Shown one piece after another: positions 1 to 6,315 of a DNA stretch of 9,490 bases. Origin of the DNA: JAHFOW01 sp964370795 (GTDB taxonomy: Bacteria > Planctomycetota > Brocadiia > Brocadiales > Brocadiaceae); contig CAYJME010000127.1 of assembly GCA_964370795.1 (NCBI GenBank), positions 1 to 9,490 on the forward strand. Reading direction: 5' to 3'. Under the pieces are notes generated by a model, which saw only the letters and a list, made by a program, of their open reading frames with translations, was not told the origin of the DNA and did not search any database. The position numbers and the translations under genes are program-made. Position 1 is the first letter of the stretch. The number at the start of each line of letters is the position of its first letter.

Positions 1-1689
1 GCCCAAAATCTTTCAGCCCCATTTTTTACTTTTTGTCCTTCCGGCAATATGGAAGTCCGGGATATTGCCATCAGCAATGTTTCTTACGATAGTTTTACCT
101 TTGTGAGAAGCCCCTGGAAGGCGGATGTAACGATAAAGATACTCGGATACAAAGACTTAAAACTTCCCATCACCCTGAAGCAGGGAAACGACGTCATTTC
201 TTCAAAGGTCTTAAATATCGGAAACGAAAAGGAAATTCACCTGGATTTGTCTTTTACACCATACACGACGGGGACTTTTCTCTATACCATATCTCTCCCC
301 GTTCAGTCCCATGAGGCAATAACCGAAAACAATCAAATCAGTTTTTTTGTAAAGGTCGTGCGCGACAAGATCAGGATTATGCATGTCTGTGGACGACCAT
401 CCTGGGATGAGCGGTTTTTAAGGCGGATGTTAAAAAGCGACCCCAATATCGACCTTATATCCTTCTTTATCTTACGAACACCCACTGACGTTTCTGAGGC
501 AAGGAACGATGAACTCAGTCTTATTCCTTTTCCCGTGGATGAATTATTTACCCAGGCGCTCAGTACCTTCGATCTGATTATCTTCCAGAACTTTGACTAT
601 CGTCCCTATGACTCATCATTCTTCAGGTTCTCCTATTATTTGACGAATCTCAAGAAATTCGTAACGGAGCAAGGCGGTGGTTTTATCATGGTTGGCGGTG
701 ATATTTCATTTTCACAGGGTGGGTATGACGGTACGGCTATCGAGGAAATTCTCCCGGTGAATCTTCTTTCTGAAAAGGATGCAATTGATACATCCCGATT
801 AAAGGCCGTACTCACCAATGTCGGAATAAAACACCCCATAACCATGCTTGACGAAGATAACGAGAGAAATAATGCAATCTGGAAAGATCTTCCCGAACTG
901 GATGGATGTAATGTAATTGCCCAACTCAAGACGGATGCAATACCTCTGGCGACTTATCCAACAAAAGGGAATCCACCGCTCATTACCGTGCGGGATGTGG
1001 GAAATGGACGATGTATGGCCATTGCAACTGATTCCCTGTGGCGATGGAATTTCCTTTCCATCGCAAAAGGGGGGAGCAACAGGCATTATATAAAATTCTG
1101 GCAGAACGCCATAAAGTGGCTCATCAAAGACCCTTCGTTGAACCCTATCCACATATCAGTAAATAAAGAAACTTTTTTGCCTGGCGAAGAAGTGCAAATC
1201 AAGGTCGATGCGTTAGGGAGAAATTATCAGCCTCTGGAAGGCGTTCAATTAGATATAGACACTACGAACGAATTCTCCGGGAAAAGTATTTTTTTTGAGA
1301 ACGCCACGACAGATAATAATGGCCAGTACCGGTTTACCTTGAAACATGATATCGAAGGCTACTATATTATCAAAGTTGTTGCAAAGAAGGGGAATGATGA
1401 GATTGGACAGGATTACAATGTCTTTAATATTGCTATAGAAAACAAGGAATTTAAAGACCCTTCTCTCCAGAGAGACACCCTGACAAAACTCGCCGGGATT
1501 TCGGGAGGAAAATATTTTGAACTCCCCGTAAAAGATATCGAAGAAAAATTTTCCCTCGAAAATCCTCCGGTTACAAAACTCGTGGGTAAACGGCAAATTT
1601 CTCTGTGGGATAATGGCTATGTATTTATGATAGTGCTGGCAATCGTTTCTCTGGAATGGTGGATACGGAAACGGAGCGGCGCAAATTAG
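1..1689 (+). CDS. Membrane-anchored protein with glutamine-amidotransferase-like domain, 5' partial
   Basis: The frame is open from base 1, so the first in-window ATG (base 49) is very unlikely to be the true start; 562 codons are visible. In visible numbering, about 20-120 look like a beta-sandwich (CARDB/Ig-like). About 122-385 resemble the class I glutamine-amidotransferase-like fold seen in planctomycete BatA-type proteins, opening with HVCGRPSWDERFLRR and including GGGFIMVGGDISFSQGGY. About 390-470 look like a second Ig-like domain. About 540-555 form a C-terminal transmembrane helix followed by RKR, which suggests a large domain outside the membrane and a short cytoplasmic tail. The expected nucleophile-elbow Cys of active amidotransferases is not visible (GGGFIMVGGD instead), so the domain is probably non-catalytic. 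The missing N-terminus may hold membrane helices or a VWA domain, as in family members I recall. A role in a MoxR/BatA-like envelope complex is inference. The family is fairly sure, the function is not. Confidence 0.5.
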   Translation, partial: AQNLSAPFFTFCPSGNMEVRDIAISNVSYDSFTFVRSPWKADVTIKILGYKDLKLPITLKQGNDVISSKVLNIGNEKEIHLDLSFTPYTTGTFLYTISLPVQSHEAITENNQISFFVKVVRDKIRIMHVCGRPSWDERFLRRMLKSDPNIDLISFFILRTPTDVSEARNDELSLIPFPVDELFTQALSTFDLIIFQNFDYRPYDSSFFRFSYYLTNLKKFVTEQGGGFIMVGGDISFSQGGYDGTAIEEILPVNLLSEKDAIDTSRLKAVLTNVGIKHPITMLDEDNERNNAIWKDLPELDGCNVIAQLKTDAIPLATYPTKGNPPLITVRDVGNGRCMAIATDSLWRWNFLSIAKGGSNRHYIKFWQNAIKWLIKDPSLNPIHISVNKETFLPGEEVQIKVDALGRNYQPLEGVQLDIDTTNEFSGKSIFFENATTDNNGQYRFTLKHDIEGYYIIKVVAKKGNDEIGQDYNVFNIAIENKEFKDPSLQRDTLTKLAGISGGKYFELPVKDIEEKFSLENPPVTKLVGKRQISLWDNGYVFMIVLAIVSLEWWIRKRSGAN

Positions 1690-1701
1690 GACAAAAAAAA
1701 C

Positions 1702-1730
1702 TTGCAATAATGGGTATCATAGAGTATATT
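1702..1730 (+). promoter_or_regulatory. Sigma70-type promoter ahead of cmk
   Basis: TTGCAA at 1702-1707 is followed by a 17-base spacer and TATATT at 1725-1730, close to the TTGACA/TATAAT consensus at ideal spacing. It lies in the 108-base gap after the membrane protein gene and would start RNA near 1737, about 60 bases before cmk. It probably drives cmk and perhaps the genes to apt. No T-tract terminator separates it from the upstream gene, so some read-through is possible. Confidence 0.5.
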
Positions 1731-1782
1731 TTAGCCTTTTGTTAAATATTTTGTTTGTTACGCTATTATACGAGGGAATTAC

Positions 1783-1787
1783 AGGAG
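1783..1787 (+). promoter_or_regulatory. Ribosome binding site fixing the TTG start of cmk
   Basis: AGGAG sits 10 bases before the TTG at 1798. No ATG or GTG lies between, and the P-loop begins six residues after the TTG, so this site decides the start. Confidence 0.5.
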
Positions 1788-1797
1788 AGTTTCTCAT

Positions 1798-2463
1798 TTG
1801 GTAATAGCGATAGATGGTCCTGCTGGTTCAGGGAAGAGCACGATTGCAAAGATGTTGGCAAAACGGCTCGGTTTTAAATATCTTGATACAGGCGCAATGT
1901 ATCGGGCGCTTACCTGGAGAGCAATGCAAAAGGGTATTAATCTGGAAGATGAGAATGCCCTGTGTTGGCTTATGGATCAAACAACCATTGATTTTCAATC
2001 GAGCGAAGATGGGTTGTTCGTATTTGTGGATGGGGCGGACGTCACGAAAGAAATTCGCTTGCCCTCGGTTACGAATAACGTTCATTACATCTCGAATACC
2101 CGTAATGTTCGGCGCCGCATGGTAGAACTTCAACAAAGGCTTGCTGCTGATGCGCATGTAGTCGCCGAAGGCAGGGATATGGGAACCGTGGTTTTCCCGC
2201 ACGCAGAGAAGAAATTTTTTTTAGATGCGAATATCGAAGAGCGCGCCAAAAGGAGGTACACAGAGTTTAAACCTTCGGAGAGTAAAATTTCCCTTGATGA
2301 CGTCACCCGCGATATAGAATCCCGTGACAGACGCGATACGACAAGAACCAATTCGCCCTTGACCAAGGCGGATGACGCAATATATCTGGATACGACAAAA
2401 TTGACTCTTGATGAGGTATTTACCATAATACTTAGGGAAATTGAACCTGTTTTAAAGAAATAG
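1798..2463 (+). CDS. cmk: Cytidylate kinase
   Basis: Phosphorylates CMP and dCMP with ATP to give CDP and dCDP in pyrimidine nucleotide recycling, in the cytosol. The 221 residues match the usual bacterial length (E. coli about 227). Visible motifs are the P-loop GPAGSGKST (7-15), YLDTGAMYR (28-36) of the CMP site, AEGRDMGTVVFP (123-134), and a lid/Arg-rich segment RDRRDTTRTNSPL (177-189). The start is TTG, supported by AGGAG at 1783-1787 and by the P-loop position. It is followed 81 bases later by rpsA; cmk-rpsA is a widely conserved neighbour pair in bacteria, which supports both calls. A strong promoter lies just upstream. Nothing is truncated. Confidence 0.5.
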   Translation: MVIAIDGPAGSGKSTIAKMLAKRLGFKYLDTGAMYRALTWRAMQKGINLEDENALCWLMDQTTIDFQSSEDGLFVFVDGADVTKEIRLPSVTNNVHYISNTRNVRRRMVELQQRLAADAHVVAEGRDMGTVVFPHAEKKFFLDANIEERAKRRYTEFKPSESKISLDDVTRDIESRDRRDTTRTNSPLTKADDAIYLDTTKLTLDEVFTIILREIEPVLKK

Positions 2464-2544
2464 AGGAAAGAATACCAGAGTATTTTATTTCGATAAACTT
2501 TTTTAAAGAGAGTTTTTAATTTATTTCGGAGAATGTATTAAATT

Positions 2545-4275
2545 ATGGATCGTGATATTTTAAAGGAATATAATGTAAATTTAGACGAAGTTGAAAGAGA
2601 AGTTGCCGATATTATGGGAGGGGATAGTGTCCGGCAGGAGATGGAATCTTCTTATTACACTTCCATCAGGAGCTTTGAAGTGGGTTCAATCCTGAAGGGA
2701 CGTGTTCTCAACTCCGTCGGTGATAATGTTGTTGTCGATTGCGGATATAAATCTGAAGGTATGGTCCCCATGTCTGAATTTGACGATCCTTCCGAAATAG
2801 TTATTGGCGAAGATGTAGAGGTTTTATTAGAAGCGATAGAAGATGATTCAGGCCTCATAAAACTATCCAAACGAAAAGCAGACCGTATCCGTGGCTGGGA
2901 ACGGGTTATTCAAAAATACAAAGAAGGCGATGTCATCACCGGGCGTGTTACTCGTAAGATTAAAGGCGGACTCCTTGTGGATATGGGCGTGCCGATATTC
3001 TTACCAGCTTCCCAGATTGATGTAAAACCGCCTGGAGATATTTCACAATATATCGGCAAAGAAGTTACTTGCCGAATACTCAAGATAGATGAGTCTCGTC
3101 AAAATATTGTCGTTTCCAGAAGAAAGCTTATTGAAGAAGATCGCGAAAAGAAGAAGAAGGAATTGCTGTCTGAAATCCAGGTAGGCCAGACCAGAAAGGG
3201 TATTGTAAAGAATATCGCAGACTTTGGCGCGTTTATAGACCTCGGTGGATTGGACGGGCTCTTGCACATTACCGATATGAGCTGGGGAAGAATCAGCCAT
3301 CCTTCAGAGTTGCTTGCCATTGATGACGAAGTTGACGTAAAGATTCTCGATATCGACAGGGAAAAGGAAAAGGTTGCTCTGGGACTCAAGCAAAAGTCTG
3401 AAAACCCCTGGATGCATATTGAAGAAAAATATCCAGTTGGGACAAGGGTGAAGGGGCAGGTCGTTAATATTATGTCCTATGGCGCTTTTGTGAAACTGGA
3501 AACGGGTATTGAAGGTCTTGTACACATATCAGAGATGTCATGGACACGCCGTATTAACCACCCATCAGAAATGGTGGCTATTGGAGATATGGTTGAGGTT
3601 ATCATCCTTAAGATAGATAAGGAAAAAGAGGAAATATCCCTCAGTATGAAGCAGACAGAAGTTAATCCGTGGACGATAATTGAGGAGAAATATCCGGCGG
3701 GGACAAAGATAAAAGGCCGTGTACGTAACCTCACGAATTATGGCGCATTTATCGAGATCGAAGAGGGTGTGGATGGTTTGCTCCATATATCCGATATGTC
3801 CTGGGCGAAAAAGGTCGGACATCCGTCTGAAATTGTAAAGAAGGGCGATAAAATAGAGGCCATTGTGCTCTCCGTTGATCGCGAGAAAAAGAGGGTTGCT
3901 CTGGGGCTGAAACAGCTTTATGACGATCCATGGACAAAAGAAATTCCAGATAGATATAAGGTCGGCGATATTGTTAAGGGCAAGGTTACCAAGCTCGCTA
4001 ATTTCGGAGCTTTCCTTGAGCTTGGCAAAGGGATTGAGGGTTTGTTGCATATTTCAGAATTTTCTGACAGGAAAGTCAGCAATCCGGCAGATATCGTTAA
4101 TATCGGTGATGAGTTGGATGTCCGTGTTATTCGTATCGAACCGGAAGCAAGAAAGATTGGTCTCAGTTTAAAAAATGTATCAGGGGGAGAGACCAAGGCA
4201 GATACCTCATCTTTAAGCGCTGAATCTGAAAAGCAAGGTGGTTGTGATTCTACGGATTCGCCAAAGCAGGGATAG
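2545..4275 (+). CDS. rpsA: 30S ribosomal protein S1
   Basis: Binds mRNA on the small ribosomal subunit and helps initiation on weakly structured or poorly Shine-Dalgarno-matched messages. The 576-residue protein has six S1 (OB-fold) repeats at roughly 46-115, 128-197, 212-282, 297-369, 384-456 and 472-543, the same number as E. coli S1 (557 residues), plus a polar Ser/Asp/Lys-rich tail to 576. Repeats 3-6 carry the typical GAF..(L/I)..G(L/I)(E/D)GL(L/V)HIS(D/E) core. Repeats 1 and 2 are more divergent, as expected for the ribosome-anchoring half. The ATG at 2545 is preceded by GGAGA (2528-2532) at a slightly long spacing; an earlier in-frame ATG at 2533 runs into a stop two codons later. It lies between cmk and a sigma factor gene and is probably cotranscribed with both. 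Confidence 0.5.
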   Translation: MDRDILKEYNVNLDEVEREVADIMGGDSVRQEMESSYYTSIRSFEVGSILKGRVLNSVGDNVVVDCGYKSEGMVPMSEFDDPSEIVIGEDVEVLLEAIEDDSGLIKLSKRKADRIRGWERVIQKYKEGDVITGRVTRKIKGGLLVDMGVPIFLPASQIDVKPPGDISQYIGKEVTCRILKIDESRQNIVVSRRKLIEEDREKKKKELLSEIQVGQTRKGIVKNIADFGAFIDLGGLDGLLHITDMSWGRISHPSELLAIDDEVDVKILDIDREKEKVALGLKQKSENPWMHIEEKYPVGTRVKGQVVNIMSYGAFVKLETGIEGLVHISEMSWTRRINHPSEMVAIGDMVEVIILKIDKEKEEISLSMKQTEVNPWTIIEEKYPAGTKIKGRVRNLTNYGAFIEIEEGVDGLLHISDMSWAKKVGHPSEIVKKGDKIEAIVLSVDREKKRVALGLKQLYDDPWTKEIPDRYKVGDIVKGKVTKLANFGAFLELGKGIEGLLHISEFSDRKVSNPADIVNIGDELDVRVIRIEPEARKIGLSLKNVSGGETKADTSSLSAESEKQGGCDSTDSPKQG

Positions 4276-4290
4276 AGTATTTCCGCTTAA

Positions 4291-5136
4291 TTGCAATTTT
4301 ACCAGAGTAAAGGAGCTACCTGTACGGATTCTGCTTTACAAACGTACTTAAAGGAAATTAATAAGATTCCTTTGTTATCTCCTGAAGAAGAAAAGGAAAT
4401 AACAAAAAGAGCGGCAGAAGGAGACCCGCAGGCGCGGGATAAACTTATACGTTCAAATTTGCGGTTGGTTGTCAGCATCGCAAAAAAATATATAAACCGG
4501 GGGCTTTCCTTCCTCGATTTAATTGAGGAAGGAAACATCGGTTTAATCCGCGCAGTTCATGGATTTGACCCGGCTGCAGGAAATAAATTCAGCACCTATG
4601 CTACGTGGTGGATAAAACAGGCAATCCGCAGGTCTTTTACAAATAAGGTAAAAACGGTTCGTATTCCTTCCCACATGGTTGAAAAGATATCAAGACTGAA
4701 ATCCACATCTTCAGACCTTTTCGATAAACTGGAACGACAGCCAAGCCTCAATGAAATCGCAGAAGAAATGGATATTACCGCAAAAAAAGTAGAATCTATT
4801 AAACGAGCGATAAATTCAACGGAATCCCTTGATACAATCGGTGTTACCGGTTCAGACCTGGTATGGGCATTGAGTGGCGTCCTGCCAGATAAAAAAACAC
4901 TTACTCCTGAAGATGAACTCGAAGAAGCCTATGAACGGGAGGCGTTGCAAAAATTCCTTGATATCATTGATAAAAGAGAGGCCATGGTACTGAAGTTACG
5001 TTATGGTCTGATCGATGGCAATCCCATGACATTAGAAGAAATTGGCAAATTAATGAATTTAAGCCGTGAACGCGTAAGACAAATAGAAAAGGAAACAATT
5101 AAAAAACTGCATTTTATTTTAACCGGGGAGAAATAA
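4291..5136 (+). CDS. SigA/RpoD-like sigma-70 factor lacking region 1.1 (alternative, group 2-like)
   Basis: Directs RNA polymerase to promoters. Its 281 residues lack the acidic region 1.1 of primary sigmas. Region 1.2 begins at about 13 (DSALQTYLKEI). Region 2 runs about 48-130, with core-binding LRLVVSIAKKYINRGLSFLD and -10-reading STYATWWIKQAIRRSF. Region 3 is about 131-180. Region 4 is about 222-275, with the -35-reading helix-turn-helix TLEEIGKLMNLSRERVRQIE. The region 3.2 finger (about 181-205) reads DTIGVTGSDLVWALSGVLPD rather than the usual acidic GD...LGDFIED, so it is probably an alternative factor, not the housekeeping one. The start is TTG directly after an in-frame TAA (4288-4290). 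No good Shine-Dalgarno is seen, so coupling to rpsA (stop 15 bases upstream) is likely. The next in-frame start candidate (TTG 4372) would delete region 1.2. Family certain; regulon unknown. Confidence 0.5.
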   Translation: MQFYQSKGATCTDSALQTYLKEINKIPLLSPEEEKEITKRAAEGDPQARDKLIRSNLRLVVSIAKKYINRGLSFLDLIEEGNIGLIRAVHGFDPAAGNKFSTYATWWIKQAIRRSFTNKVKTVRIPSHMVEKISRLKSTSSDLFDKLERQPSLNEIAEEMDITAKKVESIKRAINSTESLDTIGVTGSDLVWALSGVLPDKKTLTPEDELEEAYEREALQKFLDIIDKREAMVLKLRYGLIDGNPMTLEEIGKLMNLSRERVRQIEKETIKKLHFILTGEK

Positions 5137-5143
5137 GAGACGT

Positions 5144-5659
5144 ATGGACGACTTAAAGAAACTCATTCGTGATGTACCTGATTTTCCTAAAAAAGGCATT
5201 ATTTTTAAAGATATTACGCCGTTATTGCAGGACCAAAAAGGGCTGAGAAGGGCAGTTGAGATCATTTCTGACCATTATAAACATAAAAAAGTCGATGTAG
5301 TCGTTGGTGCGGAGGCCCGTGGTTTTATTCTCGCCCCGGTTGTCGCATTTAATTTAGGAGCTGGTTTTGTGCCTGTCAGAAAACCTGGTAAACTTCCTTA
5401 CAAGAAGATGACCATGAGTTATGCCCTTGAATATGGCACGGATACGCTGGAAATACATAATGATGCCATAAAGAAAGGTCAGAACGTACTCATGGTAGAT
5501 GACCTGCTGGCAACTGGTGGTACAATGGGTGCGTGTTGTAAAATGGTTGAATCCCTTGGGGGGAACATCGTGGGTTGTGCATTTTTAATTGAGTTAGCTT
5601 TTCTTAATGGAAGCAAGGCATTAAGTAAATATGATATATTTTCAGTTATAAAATATTAA
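5144..5659 (+). CDS. apt: Adenine phosphoribosyltransferase
   Basis: Salvages adenine by joining it to PRPP, giving AMP and pyrophosphate, in the cytosol. The 171-residue length is typical. The PRPP-binding signature VLMVDDLLATGGT is at 115-127, the EARGF segment at 57-61, and the PVRKPGKLP flexible-loop region at 77-85. The opening, with VPDFPKKGIIFKDITPLL, is classic for bacterial Apt. The ATG lies 7 bases after the sigma factor stop, with purine-rich GGGGAG (5125-5130) and AAGAGA close upstream, so it is very likely in the same operon. It is convergent with the zinc-ribbon gene, and one arm of an 11-bp inverted repeat starts right after its stop. Confidence 0.5.
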   Translation: MDDLKKLIRDVPDFPKKGIIFKDITPLLQDQKGLRRAVEIISDHYKHKKVDVVVGAEARGFILAPVVAFNLGAGFVPVRKPGKLPYKKMTMSYALEYGTDTLEIHNDAIKKGQNVLMVDDLLATGGTMGACCKMVESLGGNIVGCAFLIELAFLNGSKALSKYDIFSVIKY

Positions 5660-5752
5660 ATATTTTCCCCTTCATTAATTGATGTATTGTCTCCTGATAA
5701 TTCCTCACTATTCTCTATAGAAGATAATAATTTAAAATGGCGGGGAAAATAT
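5660..5752. repeat. 11-bp inverted repeat filling the gap between convergent apt and zinc-ribbon genes
   Basis: ATATTTTCCCC (5660-5670) and its exact reverse complement GGGGAAAATAT (5742-5752) bracket a 71-base AT-rich centre. Each arm abuts one stop codon (apt ends at 5659, the zinc-ribbon gene at 5753), so both transcripts read stop followed by the same 11 bases. CATT/AATT patches further in could lengthen the pairing. It may be a two-way 3'-end structure, but there is no classic GC stem with a T-tract. Confidence 0.5.
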
Positions 5753-6016
5753 CTAATTGAGGGTTATTTCAATTGATTTGCCCTCTTTCCAAATTTGATT
5801 AAATACTTTTACATTTTTTAAAACGTCGATTACCTGTTTTTCAATCCACATAAGCACATCACTATAACCGCAGCTAAAACACCTGACCATCAAAGGTCCC
5901 TTCATTGCCTTTATAAACACAGATATAGCTTCTCCATTACAGTTTGGACAACGCGTTGAAGAAATTACCGCCTTATGTTTTTCCCCAACTTCCTTATTTG
6001 AAAAAAAGTCTGACAT
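5753..6016 (-). CDS. Small four-cysteine zinc-ribbon protein, function unknown
   Basis: An 87-residue soluble protein with CPNC (23-26) and CFSC (46-49), a CxxC-19-CxxC zinc-ribbon spacing. The second half (about 52-78) looks helical and amphipathic (MWIEKQVIDVLKNVKVFNQIW). There is no signal peptide or membrane helix. It is accepted as a real gene because AAGGAG (complement of 6026-6031) lies 9 bases before the ATG and the cysteine pattern is intact. It is monocistronic, convergent to apt, with an AT-rich upstream region containing a palindrome. Such ribbons bind nucleic acid or protein partners; which applies here cannot be told. I do not recognise a named family. Confidence 0.5.
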   Translation of the reverse strand: MSDFFSNKEVGEKHKAVISSTRCPNCNGEAISVFIKAMKGPLMVRCFSCGYSDVLMWIEKQVIDVLKNVKVFNQIWKEGKSIEITLN

Positions 6017-6025
6017 CTTTTAAGT

Positions 6026-6031
6026 CTCCTT
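6026..6031 (-). promoter_or_regulatory. Ribosome binding site of the zinc-ribbon gene
   Basis: CTCCTT on the plus strand reads AAGGAG on the coding strand, 9 bases before the ATG at 6016. It is the main reason to accept this short gene. Confidence 0.5.
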
Positions 6032-6094
6032 GAAAGGGATTAATTTATTTATTAAATTTAACAAACCTTTTTGTATAAAAGTTTCCAGAATTTC

Positions 6095-6118
6095 GTACTC
6101 TTGAATATGTAAGAGTAC
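6095..6118. promoter_or_regulatory. Perfect 8-bp palindrome, possible operator or hairpin
   Basis: GTACTCTT (6095-6102) and AAGAGTAC (6111-6118) are exact reverse complements around an 8-base AT-rich centre. They lie about 80-100 bases upstream of the zinc-ribbon start, where a repressor or activator dimer could act. An outer imperfect pair (CAGAA at about 6086, TTCTG at about 6142) could extend it as a stem. There is no T-run on either side, so a terminator is unlikely. Confidence 0.5.
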
Positions 6119-6315
6119 AAGGGTATTTGCTCAATCGAATTTCTGAATATTTTGCATAAATTACCTTAAAATAGTTTAGCCGTTTTCAAGTTTGGTTTCA
6201 AGGAATTTGTTTGGTTTAAATTGTAGAAAAGAATATGCAATCATTTTGGTTCTTCCAAGAATAACATGTAATGAGTGGATTATTGAGACAAAGACCACAG
6301 AAACTGGTTTGTATC

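Larger units (their letters stand above)
6017..6315. other. Non-coding AT-rich gap upstream of the zinc-ribbon gene and downstream of lpxB
   Basis: No credible gene lies in these 299 bases. They hold the zinc-ribbon ribosome binding site (complement of 6026-6031), a perfect 8-bp palindrome (6095-6118), and a 9-bp direct repeat GTTTGGTTT (6190-6198 and 6209-6217, period 19). The promoter of the zinc-ribbon gene must lie here on the minus strand, but I found no match good enough to call. No T-tract terminator for lpxB in its own direction is evident. Confidence 0.5.

Noticed and set aside
2464..2544. AAACT/AGTTT stem and T-run between cmk and rpsA as a terminator or attenuator
   Set aside because: The stem is only five AT-rich pairs, too weak to call.
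6190..6217. Two GTTTGGTTT repeats as the start of a CRISPR or iteron array
   Set aside because: Only two 9-bp copies, with no further units in the gap.
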